Source: Variovorax sp. (GTDB lineage: Bacteria; Pseudomonadota; Gammaproteobacteria; Burkholderiales; Burkholderiaceae_C). Taken from it: a stretch of 5,776 bases of DNA. Shown here in pieces: positions 1 through 5,273 of the stretch. Below the pieces are notes generated by a model. That model saw only the letters and a list, made by a program, of their open reading frames with translations. It was not told where the DNA came from and did no database searches. A program made the translations under genes and the position numbers. Numbering within the stretch: the stretch's first letter is position 1; each line of letters opens with the position of its first letter. The stretch is taken from contig JAQGLP010000055.1 of NCBI GenBank assembly GCA_028292835.1, positions 1 to 5,776 of the forward strand. The letters run 5' to 3'.

Positions 1-123
1 CTGACCGTGGACGTCTGGGAACACGCCTACTACATCGACTACCGCAACCTGCGCCCCAAGTTCGTCGAGACCTTCCTCGCCAAGCTGGCCAACTGGGACT
101 TCGCGGCCCAGAACTTCGCCTGA
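1..123 (+). CDS. sodB: Superoxide dismutase [Fe/Mn], C-terminal end (partial)
   Basis: This is the last 40 codons of a gene that begins before the window; it ends at TGA 121-123. The enzyme dismutates superoxide to oxygen and hydrogen peroxide in the cytoplasm. The fragment opens with LTVDVWEHAYYIDYRN, the family signature of Fe/Mn superoxide dismutases. Its Asp (residue 4 of the fragment) and His (residue 8) are two of the four metal ligands. The following stretch, with RPKFVETFLAKLANWDF, matches the usual C-terminal helix, and the length after the signature is normal, so the end is intact. Iron rather than manganese is inferred from resemblance to the SodB branch; the residues that decide the metal lie mostly outside the window. 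The gene converges on the DUF192 gene, with a shared hairpin between them. Confidence 0.95.
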   Translation: MTVDVWEHAYYIDYRNLRPKFVETFLAKLANWDFAAQNFA

Positions 124-142
124 TCCGCCAGCGTTGAAAAGC

Positions 143-172
143 AAGAAGCCGGCCTCAGGGGCCGGCTTCTTT
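143..172. terminator. Bidirectional hairpin terminator between sodB and the DUF192 gene
   Basis: A perfect 12-bp stem (143-154 pairs with 160-171, core GCCGGCC/GGCCGGC) closes a 5-base loop TCAGG. On the + strand it is followed by only a short T run, but the A-rich flank at 137-144 gives a T-rich tail when read on the minus strand. It lies about 20 bases after the sodB stop and about 30 bases after the DUF192 stop, which is what a shared terminator for two convergent genes should look like. Confidence 0.8.
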
Positions 173-199
173 CATGGGCACGCGATGGCTTGCCAGGCG

Positions 200-667
200 T
201 CAGCGTGGCGTCTGGAAAGGTGCCCCGCCGAGCTTGTAGCCCTTCTTGATGTTCTTCCTGGCGAACCAGCCCTGGTTCATTTCGAGCACGAAACGCACCG
301 GCTCGTCGGAGCAATGCGACTCGAGGGTGCGCGGTTTCATGTCCGCCAGGTTCACGATGCGACCGTCGTCCGCGACGAAGGCGGCCGTCAGCGGAATCAG
401 CGTGTTCTTCATCCAGAAGCACTGGACCGAGGGCTGCGCGAATACGAAAAGCATGCCCTCCTGCTGCGGCATGGCCTCGCGGTACATCAGCCCGGTCTGG
501 TGCTCGGCGGGCGCCGTCGCCAGCTGGGCGTCGATCTGGTACATGCCGGCGTTGAGGCGCACGCGCTGGAGGTTCATCTGGGGTTGTTCCTGTGCCAGCG
601 GCGCCGCAACGGGCAGCAGCAGGGCCGAGGCAAGCAACGCGAGGAACGACATCGAACGCAGGGACAT
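200..667 (-). CDS. DUF192 family exported protein
   Basis: A 155-residue protein of the DUF192 family, whose biochemical function is not established. Residues 1-25 form a signal peptide (hydrophobic core FLALLASALLLPVAA, probable cleavage after APLA before QEQ), so it should act in the periplasm. The family hallmarks are in order: TGLMYREAMP (58-67), GMLFVF (71-76), the FWMKNTLIPL block (84-93), a following DDGRIV turn (100-105), and a VRFVLEMNQGWF segment (124-135). Length and architecture are normal for secreted members. The start at 667 is chosen because GAGG lies 6 bases upstream of that ATG; a longer in-frame ATG at 739 would run back through the terminator of the upstream gene, and the ATG at 652 has no ribosome site. 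Only about 30 bases separate the start from that terminator, so the gene needs readthrough or a promoter inside it. Confidence 0.9.
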   Translation of the reverse strand: MSLRSMSFLALLASALLLPVAAPLAQEQPQMNLQRVRLNAGMYQIDAQLATAPAEHQTGLMYREAMPQQEGMLFVFAQPSVQCFWMKNTLIPLTAAFVADDGRIVNLADMKPRTLESHCSDEPVRFVLEMNQGWFARKNIKKGYKLGGAPFQTPR

Positions 668-691
668 GGGCGACCTCGAAGGCGAAGACTC

Positions 692-723
692 AAAGAAAAA
701 TGCCCGCTCGGACGGCGGGCATT
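692..723 (-). terminator. Rho-independent terminator of the 66-aa small exported protein gene
   Basis: The 9-bp stem AATGCCCGC (699-707) / GCGGGCATT (715-723) closes a 7-base loop. Read on the minus strand it is followed by a T-rich tract (complement of A-rich 692-700). It starts about 20 bases after the stop codon at 743. Confidence 0.85.
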
Positions 724-742
724 GTTCGGGCAGCGCCAAAGC

Positions 743-943
743 TTACATCGACTTGGCGGCGCGGTGCGCCCTGTGCTTGGCGTGTCGCACGCTGTGCTTG
801 ACCTTGTGCGACATCTTCTTGACGTGGTGGCGTGTCGCGGCGACCGGTGCGGGCGCGCTCTCCGGCGTGGTGGTCGTGGTGGTTTGGGCGAAAGCGCCAA
901 CGGCGAAGAAACTGGCAACGAGTGCGGCGATAAGCTTGTTCAT
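743..943 (-). CDS. Small exported His/Lys/Arg-rich protein, unknown function
   Basis: I do not recognise a named family. The 66-residue product starts at ATG 943, supported by AGAGGA six bases upstream; a longer frame back to 1036 would translate the leader dyad and lacks a ribosome site. Residues 1-19 are a clear signal peptide ending AFA, with Q20 the likely mature N-terminus. The mature 47 residues consist of a six-threonine run (21-26), an Ala/Pro linker (27-36) and a strongly basic tail (38-64) with seven histidines spaced roughly every 3-4 residues among lysines and arginines. Such spacing would put charges around a helix and could bind metal ions, acidic polymers or nucleic acids; this is inference. 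In general composition it resembles acid-shock-type small periplasmic proteins, but I see no diagnostic motif. It is followed by its own terminator and paired with the related gene at 1088-1387. Confidence 0.8.
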   Translation of the reverse strand: MNKLIAALVASFFAVGAFAQTTTTTTPESAPAPVAATRHHVKKMSHKVKHSVRHAKHRAHRAAKSM

Positions 944-971
944 GAGAAATCCTCTGTACGGGTAAATGCTG

Positions 972-1025
972 AAACCTTCCGATGAAAGGTCTTCTCTCAA
1001 CGGCGGCGGCGTTGGCCGGTTGACC
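972..1025 (-). promoter_or_regulatory. Leader of the 66-aa gene with CCTT/AAGG dyad (copy 1)
   Basis: Upstream of the 66-aa gene lies a dyad, ACCTT (974-978) and AAGGT (986-990), inside a segment that recurs before the 99-aa gene. Shared words on the + strand are CCTTCCG, AAGGTC, TCTC/TTTC followed by CAACG (998-1002), and TTGAC (1020-1024). On the minus strand the element contains TTGAGA, which could be a -35 box, but no good -10 lies at 16-18 bases, so the promoter class is unclear. Confidence 0.5.
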
Positions 1026-1034
1026 AAGCCCTGC

Positions 1035-1061
1035 AATAAAAAACGCCTCGCGAGGCGTTTT
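1035..1061 (-). terminator. Rho-independent terminator of the 99-aa exported protein gene
   Basis: A perfect 22-base palindrome (1040-1061) with core CGCCTCGCGAGGCG forms a strong hairpin. On the minus strand it is followed by a run of Ts (complement of the A-rich 1035-1043). It lies about 26 bases after the stop codon at 1088 and separates this gene from the leader of the next one. Confidence 0.88.
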
Positions 1062-1087
1062 CCGGGCTGTGCGGCGAAGCCGCGCGA

Positions 1088-1387
1088 TTACTGGGGCGTT
1101 CCGCCTTGCGTGCTCTTGCGGCGGTTCGGCCTGCGCTGATCCCGGGTCGAGCGGCGCGCCTCGCCAGCCACGTTGGCCTTGTCGGTCACGGCGCCGGAGG
1201 CTTCGGTGGAGCGACCGGTATCGCCGGCTGCCTGGGCAACATGGCCGGCCGCCTTGGCGTCTTTGCGGGTCTCGGCGCGCTGCTGGGGCTTGGACTCCGT
1301 CTGAACCTTGATCTCCTCCGAGGGAGTCTGGGCGTAGGCACCCACTGCAAACAGGCCGGCGATCATGGCTGCAAGAATTTTGCTCAT
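1088..1387 (-). CDS. Small exported hydrophilic protein, unknown function
   Basis: A 99-residue product without a family I can name. The start at 1387 is supported by AAGGA five bases upstream. Residues 1-19 form a signal peptide (MSKILAAMIAGLFAVGAYA, cleavage before Q20) that matches 13 of the first 21 residues of the 66-aa neighbour. The mature part has no hydrophobic segment: an acidic start (SEEIKVQTESK, 23-33), an Ala/Gly/Lys region (40-77) and a basic arginine-rich end (RRSTRDQRRPNRRK, 78-91). It is probably disordered in the periplasm, with opposite charge at its two ends. Genes of this kind are sometimes labelled TolA-like because of Ala/Lys content, but no TolA domain is visible. It has its own leader and terminator, and it diverges from icd. 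Confidence 0.78.
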   Translation of the reverse strand: MSKILAAMIAGLFAVGAYAQTPSEEIKVQTESKPQQRAETRKDAKAAGHVAQAAGDTGRSTEASGAVTDKANVAGEARRSTRDQRRPNRRKSTQGGTPQ

Positions 1388-1412
1388 GGAATTCCTTTTG
1401 TAGGGATGAAGA

Positions 1413-1469
1413 GGCCTTCCGTATGCAGAAGGTCATCTTTCAACGAATCCATGGCGGGGCTCGTTGACA
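1413..1469 (-). promoter_or_regulatory. Leader of the 99-aa gene with CCTT/AAGG dyad (copy 2)
   Basis: The dyad GCCTTC (1414-1419) / GAAGGT (1428-1433), with one G-T pair, sits 27 bases upstream of the start codon. It is the counterpart of the element before the 66-aa gene: CCTTCCG, then AAGGTC, then CAACG (1441-1445) and TTGAC (1464-1468) occur in the same order and at nearly the same spacing. The minus strand carries TTGAAA where copy 1 has TTGAGA. It is either a promoter/operator or an mRNA leader structure. Confidence 0.5.
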
Positions 1470-1498
1470 GCTTGCGTCAGCCTCGTTGCGAATAGAAT
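1464..1498 (+). promoter_or_regulatory. Candidate promoter region of icd
   Basis: A perfect TTGACA (1464-1469) is followed at 18 bases by GCGAAT (1488-1493), a 3/6 match to the -10 consensus. An alternative -10, TAGAAT (1493-1498, 5/6 match), pairs with TTGCGT (1472-1477) at a short 15-base spacing. Either would give an icd leader of about 65-75 bases. The TTGAC also falls within the segment shared by the two small-gene leaders, so its role is not certain. Confidence 0.35.
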
Positions 1499-1570
1499 TC
1501 CAAGCTCTTTACAAGTCGATTGAACCGGATCGTTCTGCGGCTTTTTTCCTATTTCGGAGCCACTGCCCTT

Positions 1571-2830
1571 ATGTCCAGCTACCAGCACATCAAAGTCCCG
1601 GCCGAAGGCCAGAAGATCACGGTCAACGCCGACACTTCCCTGAATGTGCCGGACCAGCCGATCATTCCCTTCATCGAGGGCGACGGCACCGGGATGGACA
1701 TCACGCCGGTCATGATCAAGGTGGTGGACGCGGCCGTGGCCAAGGCCTACGGTGGCAAGAAGAAGATTCACTGGATGGAGGTGTTCGCCGGCGAGAAATC
1801 GACCAAGGTCTACGGCCCGGACGTGTGGCTGCCCGAGGAAACGCTGCACGCCGTGCGCGACTACGTGGTGTCCATCAAGGGGCCGCTGACCACGCCCGTG
1901 GGCGGCGGCATCCGCTCGCTCAACGTGGCGCTGCGCCAGGAGCTCGACCTCTACGTCTGCCTGCGGCCCATCCAGTACTTCGACGGCGTGCCCAGCCCGG
2001 TGAAGGAGCCGCAAAAGACCCACATGGTGATCTTCCGCGAGAACTCGGAGGACATCTACGCCGGCATCGAGTTCGAGGCCGAGAGCGAGAAGGCCAAGAG
2101 GCTCATCAAGATCCTGCAGGAGGAGTTTGGCGTCAAGAAGATCCGCTTTCCCGACACCTCGGGCATCGGCATCAAGCCCGTATCCCGCGAAGGCACCGAG
2201 CGCCTGGTGCGCAAGGCGATCCAGTACGCCATCGACAACGACAAGCCCCGCGTGACCATTGTGCACAAGGGCAACATCATGAAGTTCACCGAAGGCGGCT
2301 TCCGTGACTGGGCCTATGCCCTGGCGCAAAGGGAGTTCGGCGCCGAGCTGATCGACGGCGGCCCGTGGATGAAGTTCAAGAACCCCAAGACCGGCAAGGA
2401 AATCACGGTCAAGGACTCCATCGCCGATGCCTTCCTGCAGCAGATCCTGTTGCGCCCGGCCGAGTACAGCGTCATTGCCACGCTGAACCTGAACGGCGAC
2501 TACGTGTCGGACGCGCTGGCGGCGCAGGTCGGCGGCATCGGCATCGCGCCCGGCGCCAACATGAGCGACACCATCGCCATGTTCGAGGCCACGCACGGCA
2601 CGGCGCCCAAGTACGCCGGCAAGGACTACGTGAACCCGGGCTCCGAAATCCTCTCGGCCGAGATGATGCTGCGCCACATGGGCTGGACCGAGGCCGCCGA
2701 CCTGATCATCAGCTCGATGAAGAAGTCGATCGCCAGCAAGAAGGTGACCTACGACTTCGCCCGCCTGATGGACGGAGCCACGCAGGTGAGCTGCTCGGGC
2801 TTTGGCCAGGTCATGATCGACAACATGTAA
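1571..2830 (+). CDS. icd: Isocitrate dehydrogenase, NADP-dependent
   Basis: This 419-residue cytoplasmic TCA-cycle enzyme oxidatively decarboxylates isocitrate to 2-oxoglutarate and makes NADPH. The sequence follows E. coli Icd almost end to end with a +3 offset. Substrate contacts are Ser116, Arg122, Arg132, Arg156, Tyr163 and Lys233; metal-binding aspartates are Asp286, Asp310 and Asp314. The NADP-selecting residues Lys347, Tyr348, Val354, Tyr394 and Arg398 are all kept, so NADP rather than NAD use is well supported. Ser116, in GGGIRSLNVALRQELDLY, is the equivalent of the serine phosphorylated by AceK at the glyoxylate branch point, so that control is possible. The start at 1571 (MSSYQHIKVP) fits the family N-terminus; the GGAG at 1556-1559 is rather far upstream (11 bases), and the in-frame ATG at 1520 would add 17 atypical residues. 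The gene is monocistronic, ending in a strong terminator. Confidence 0.98.
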   Translation: MSSYQHIKVPAEGQKITVNADTSLNVPDQPIIPFIEGDGTGMDITPVMIKVVDAAVAKAYGGKKKIHWMEVFAGEKSTKVYGPDVWLPEETLHAVRDYVVSIKGPLTTPVGGGIRSLNVALRQELDLYVCLRPIQYFDGVPSPVKEPQKTHMVIFRENSEDIYAGIEFEAESEKAKRLIKILQEEFGVKKIRFPDTSGIGIKPVSREGTERLVRKAIQYAIDNDKPRVTIVHKGNIMKFTEGGFRDWAYALAQREFGAELIDGGPWMKFKNPKTGKEITVKDSIADAFLQQILLRPAEYSVIATLNLNGDYVSDALAAQVGGIGIAPGANMSDTIAMFEATHGTAPKYAGKDYVNPGSEILSAEMMLRHMGWTEAADLIISSMKKSIASKKVTYDFARLMDGATQVSCSGFGQVMIDNM

Positions 2831-2843
2831 ATAAACAAGGGCC

Positions 2844-2870
2844 AGCCGGCAGTGCCGGCTTGAAGCTTCA
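2844..2870 (+). other. Two small hairpins just after icd
   Basis: AGCCGGC (2844-2850) pairs with GCCGGCT (2854-2860) around a 3-base loop, followed at once by the 10-base palindrome TGAAGCTTCA (2861-2870). They lie between the icd stop and the main terminator and may protect the 3' end of the mRNA; that role is inferred. Confidence 0.5.
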
Positions 2871-2905
2871 AACCCCGCCGCCTCGAAAGGCCGCGGGGTT
2901 TTTTT
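2871..2905 (+). terminator. Rho-independent terminator of icd
   Basis: AACCCCGC (2871-2878) pairs with GCGGGGTT (2893-2900). After one C-C mismatch three more base pairs form, around a six-base loop (2883-2888). Seven Ts (2899-2905) follow. This is a textbook factor-independent terminator and isolates icd from the downstream CoA ligase. Confidence 0.93.
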
Positions 2906-2939
2906 GCGGTGTGAAGACGCGACCGGCACGGCCATGGAT

Positions 2940-2997
2940 TCCGGCGCAAGCAGTCGCGCCGGATGGAAAACCGAGGGAAATCCCGGCGTCAACGGGA
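2940..2997. repeat. Two short inverted repeats in the icd-ligase gap
   Basis: TCCGGCGC (2940-2947) and GCGCCGGA (2956-2963) form a perfect 8-bp stem with an 8-base loop, and TCCCG (2981-2985) pairs with CGGGA (2993-2997). Neither has a T tract, so they are not simple terminators. No convincing gene lies in the roughly 170 bases between the terminator and the ligase start. Confidence 0.4.
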
Positions 2998-2998
2998 G

Positions 2999-3027
2999 CG
3001 GTTTTTGTTCTAATTGCTTTAGAACCG
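2999..3027 (+). promoter_or_regulatory. Dyad operator candidate upstream of the aryl-CoA ligase
   Basis: A perfect interrupted palindrome, GTTCTAA (3007-3013) and TTAGAAC (3019-3025) around TTGCT, lies 48 bases before the ligase start. A second pair, CGGTT (2999-3003) and AACCG (3023-3027), overlaps it. The element is AT-rich in a GC-rich surrounding and is not followed by a termination-type T run. Size and symmetry fit a dimeric regulator such as a MarR- or TetR-type repressor, which commonly control aromatic-CoA ligase genes; the regulator itself is not in the window. Confidence 0.5.
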
Positions 3028-3072
3028 AAATAGTTTTGCTGGAATTTCTCCCGCACGAGCCAGGTTCCCACC

Positions 3073-4683
3073 ATGCCCAGCGCCCATATCGACACCTTCG
3101 CCGCGCGGCACCTGCCGCCGCCCGGGCAGCAGCCCGAGTACCTGTTCGAGCTGCCTGCGCTGAAGTTTCCACAGCAGCTCAACTGCTCGACCGAACTGCT
3201 CGACCGCCATGTGGCCGAGGGCCGTGGCGCCCGGCTGTGCCTGCTGGCCGAGGGGGTACGCTGGACCTATGCCGAGCTGCTGGAGAAAGCCAACCGCATC
3301 GCCAACGTGCTGGTGCGCGAGATGGGCCTGGTGCCCGGCAACCGCGTGCTGCTGCGCGCGCCCAACAATCCGCTGATGGTGGCCTGCTGGTTCGCCGTCA
3401 TGAAGGCGGGCGGCATCGCCGTGGCGACCATGCCGCTGCTGCGCGCCAAGGAGCTCAAGCCGGTCATCGACAAGGGCGAGGTGGCTTTCGCCTTGTGCGA
3501 CCTGCGCCTGGCGGAGGAGCTGCGCACCGCCGCCGCGCAATGCCCGGTGCTGCGCGAGACGCGCTTCTTCGGCGATGCGTCGGCGCAGGGGCTCGAAGCC
3601 GCGATGGCCCGCCAGTCCCCGGAATTCGTCAATGCCGACACGGCCGCGGACGACACCTGCCTCCTGGCCTTCACCTCGGGCAGCACCGGCGTACCCAAGG
3701 GCACCCTGCATTTTCACCGCGACGTGATGGCGGTCTGCGCCTGCTGGCCGCCGCATGTGCTGCGCCCGCGCGAGGACGACGTCTTCATCGGCAGCCCGCC
3801 CCTGGCCTTCACGTTCGGCCTCGGCGGGCTGGTGTTGTTCCCGATGAGCGTGGGCGCCTCGACGGCATTGCTGGAGCGTGGGTCGCCGGCGCAACTGGTC
3901 GAGGGCATCGCAAGGTATGGGGCGACCACGCTGTTCACGGCGCCGACGTCCTACCGCGCCATGGCGGCGCAGGGCGAGGCGTTGCGGGCCACCGCGCTGC
4001 TCCAGTGCGTGTCGGCCGGCGAAGTGCTGCCCGCGGCCACGCGCGCGCTGTGGAGGCAGGCCACCGGCATCGAGCTGATCGACGGCATCGGCTCCACCGA
4101 GATGCTGCACATCTTCATTTCCGCCGACGAGGCGCACAGCCGGCCCGGCGCGACGGGCATGCCGGTGCCGGGCTACCGCGCCTGCGTGCTCGACGATGCG
4201 GGTCTGCCGGTGCCGCCGGGCACGGTCGGCCATCTCGCGGTGAAGGGGCCGACGGGCTGCCGCTACCTGGCGGACGAGCGCCAGCGCAGTTACGTCAGGA
4301 ACGGCTGGAACCTCACGGGCGACGCCTACCTGATGGACGCCGACGGCTACTTCTTCTTTCAGGCGCGCACCGATGACATGATTGTTTCGGCCGGCTACAA
4401 CATCGCGTCCCCGGAGGTGGAGGAGATCCTGCTGCAGCATCCCAAGGTGGCGGAATGCGGCGTCATCGGCGTGCCCGACCCGGAGCGCGGCCAGATCGTC
4501 AAGGCCTTTGTCGTTGTGCGTGCGGGCCATGCGCCCGGCGCGGCGCTGGTCAAGGAATTGCAGGATTTCGTCAAGGCCAACGCCGCGCCCTACAAGTACC
4601 CCCGGATGGTCGAGTTCCTGGACGAACTGCCGCGCACCGGAACCGGAAAGCTCCAGCGCTTCAAGCTGCACCGTCTTGGCTGA
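3073..4683 (+). CDS. Aryl-CoA ligase, 2-aminobenzoate/benzoate-CoA ligase type (AMP-forming)
   Basis: A 536-residue ANL-superfamily enzyme: it activates a carboxylic acid with ATP to an acyl-AMP and then forms the CoA thioester. Visible motifs are the ATP-binding loop TSGSTGVPKG (201-210), the adenine-side STEM motif (341-344), the GD(A)YLMD segment (416-422), the hinge-region RTDDMIVSAGYNI (432-444), and the C-terminal RTGTGKLQR, whose Lys526 is the expected adenylation lysine. All catalytic motifs are intact. The N-terminal half (NRVLLRAPNNPLMVACWF, 348 bases into the gene onward) resembles proteins annotated as 2-aminobenzoate-CoA ligase in Burkholderiales, so an aromatic acid such as anthranilate or benzoate is the likely substrate; the exact acid cannot be read from sequence. 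The start at 3073 has a weak CAGG site 8 bases upstream. No ring-attacking oxygenase, thiolase or regulator is next to it, so its pathway partners must lie elsewhere. Confidence 0.88.
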   Translation: MPSAHIDTFAARHLPPPGQQPEYLFELPALKFPQQLNCSTELLDRHVAEGRGARLCLLAEGVRWTYAELLEKANRIANVLVREMGLVPGNRVLLRAPNNPLMVACWFAVMKAGGIAVATMPLLRAKELKPVIDKGEVAFALCDLRLAEELRTAAAQCPVLRETRFFGDASAQGLEAAMARQSPEFVNADTAADDTCLLAFTSGSTGVPKGTLHFHRDVMAVCACWPPHVLRPREDDVFIGSPPLAFTFGLGGLVLFPMSVGASTALLERGSPAQLVEGIARYGATTLFTAPTSYRAMAAQGEALRATALLQCVSAGEVLPAATRALWRQATGIELIDGIGSTEMLHIFISADEAHSRPGATGMPVPGYRACVLDDAGLPVPPGTVGHLAVKGPTGCRYLADERQRSYVRNGWNLTGDAYLMDADGYFFFQARTDDMIVSAGYNIASPEVEEILLQHPKVAECGVIGVPDPERGQIVKAFVVVRAGHAPGAALVKELQDFVKANAAPYKYPRMVEFLDELPRTGTGKLQRFKLHRLG

Positions 4684-4778
4684 TCCTTCCGGGGTGGAGG
4701 CAGGCTGTCGGAAGGCCGTTGCGTCGAGGGCAGGGCGGGCCATTCCCGGAGCGGGCATGGAAACCGTAGGGCCACTAT

Positions 4779-4819
4779 TGAATTTCATAAATTCATCGCA
4801 AATTTTCCCTTGTGAAAAT
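4779..4819. promoter_or_regulatory. AT-rich palindromes upstream of clpS
   Basis: TGAATTT (4779-4785) and AAATTCA (4789-4795) form a perfect 7-bp dyad around CAT. A second dyad, ATTTTC (4802-4807) and GAAAAT (4814-4819), lies immediately downstream. Such AT-rich symmetry is conspicuous in this GC-rich region and lies just upstream of the probable clpS promoter, so an operator or UP-element role is plausible. The rest of the 167-base gap after the ligase holds only a weak hairpin without a T tract (4685-4691 / 4709-4715). Confidence 0.45.
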
Positions 4820-4837
4820 GCGGTCGCCCAGGCTCGA

Positions 4838-4843
4838 TAAAAT
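4838..4843 (+). promoter_or_regulatory. Candidate -10 box of clpS
   Basis: TAAAAT matches the sigma-70 -10 consensus in 5 of 6 positions. Its end is 7 bases before the ATG at 4851, which would put the transcription start on or next to that codon and make the mRNA leaderless or nearly so. No good -35 lies at 16-18 bases; TTGTGA at 4810-4815 is 22 bases away, which is too far for a standard promoter. Confidence 0.35.
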
Positions 4844-4850
4844 GAATTCC

Positions 4851-5219
4851 ATGGCGACCCAACCCCCTTCCGTGCCCCCCACAACGCCCCGGCAACCCCG
4901 GCCGCAGCCGCGCCGCGACGACGGTGACTCGGTCGTGCTCGAGCGCCGTCCCCAGAAAACGGCGCCACCCAAGATGTACCAGGTGGTCATGCTCAACGAC
5001 GACTACACGCCGATGGAGTTCGTCGTCGAGGTGATCCAGGAGTACTTCAGCAAGGACCGCGAGACGGCCACCCAGATCATGCTGGCCATCCATCTCGACG
5101 GCCGGGGCGTGTGCGGGGTTTATTCTCGCGACATGGCGGCCACCAAGGTCAACCAGGTCATGGAGGCAGCGCACCAGGCGGGTCATCCATTGCAATGTGT
5201 GAGTGAACCTGTTGATTAA
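4851..5219 (+). CDS. clpS: ATP-dependent Clp protease adaptor ClpS
   Basis: A 122-residue adaptor that recognises proteins with destabilising N-terminal residues and delivers them to ClpA for degradation by ClpAP in the cytoplasm. The folded core begins at about residue 42 (MYQVVMLNDDYTPMEFV). Asn49, Asp50, Thr53 and His81 correspond to the N-degron pocket of E. coli ClpS (Asn34, Asp35, Thr38, His66), and Met55 to the gatekeeper Met40, which favours bulky hydrophobic N-termini. The end, HPLQCVSEP, is also typical. Residues 5-40 are an extra Pro/Arg-rich, probably flexible N-terminal arm. The start is uncertain: 4851 (MATQPPS) fits related proteins but has no ribosome site, whereas an in-frame ATG at 4842 has only a weak AGG 9 bases upstream, and a GTG lies at 4812. 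clpA follows after 54 bases, as in most proteobacteria. Confidence 0.95.
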   Translation: MATQPPSVPPTTPRQPRPQPRRDDGDSVVLERRPQKTAPPKMYQVVMLNDDYTPMEFVVEVIQEYFSKDRETATQIMLAIHLDGRGVCGVYSRDMAATKVNQVMEAAHQAGHPLQCVSEPVD

Positions 5220-5262
5220 CGCCGGCTCCAACCCATCTGAGAATTCATTTACAGCAAGGCAA

Positions 5263-5267
5263 AAGGA
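5263..5267 (+). promoter_or_regulatory. Ribosome-binding site of clpA
   Basis: AAGGA six bases before ATG 5274 gives a strong, well-spaced ribosome site and fixes the clpA start. This contrasts with clpS, which has almost none, so the two genes of the pair may be translated at different rates. Confidence 0.75.
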
Positions 5268-5273
5268 AATCAC

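Noticed and set aside
134..985. 283-codon open frame on the + strand
   Set aside because: It runs opposite the DUF192 and 66-aa genes, through two terminators, with low-complexity Arg/Gly/His translation and no ribosome site support.
1433..3172. 579-codon open frame on the minus strand opposite icd
   Set aside because: Same reason: a compositional shadow of icd that also crosses the icd terminator and both intergenic regions.
4685..4715. CCTTCCG/CGGAAGG inverted repeat right after the ligase stop
   Set aside because: It uses the same CCTTCCG word as the small-gene leaders, but the 17-base loop, lack of the AAGGTC-CAACG context and lack of a T tract make it neither a third copy nor a convincing terminator.
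3019..4968. 649-codon open frame on the minus strand opposite the CoA ligase
   Set aside because: It is antisense to an intact, motif-complete enzyme; the translation is Arg/Ala/Gly/His-rich without domain features. Long antisense frames are expected opposite GC-rich genes.
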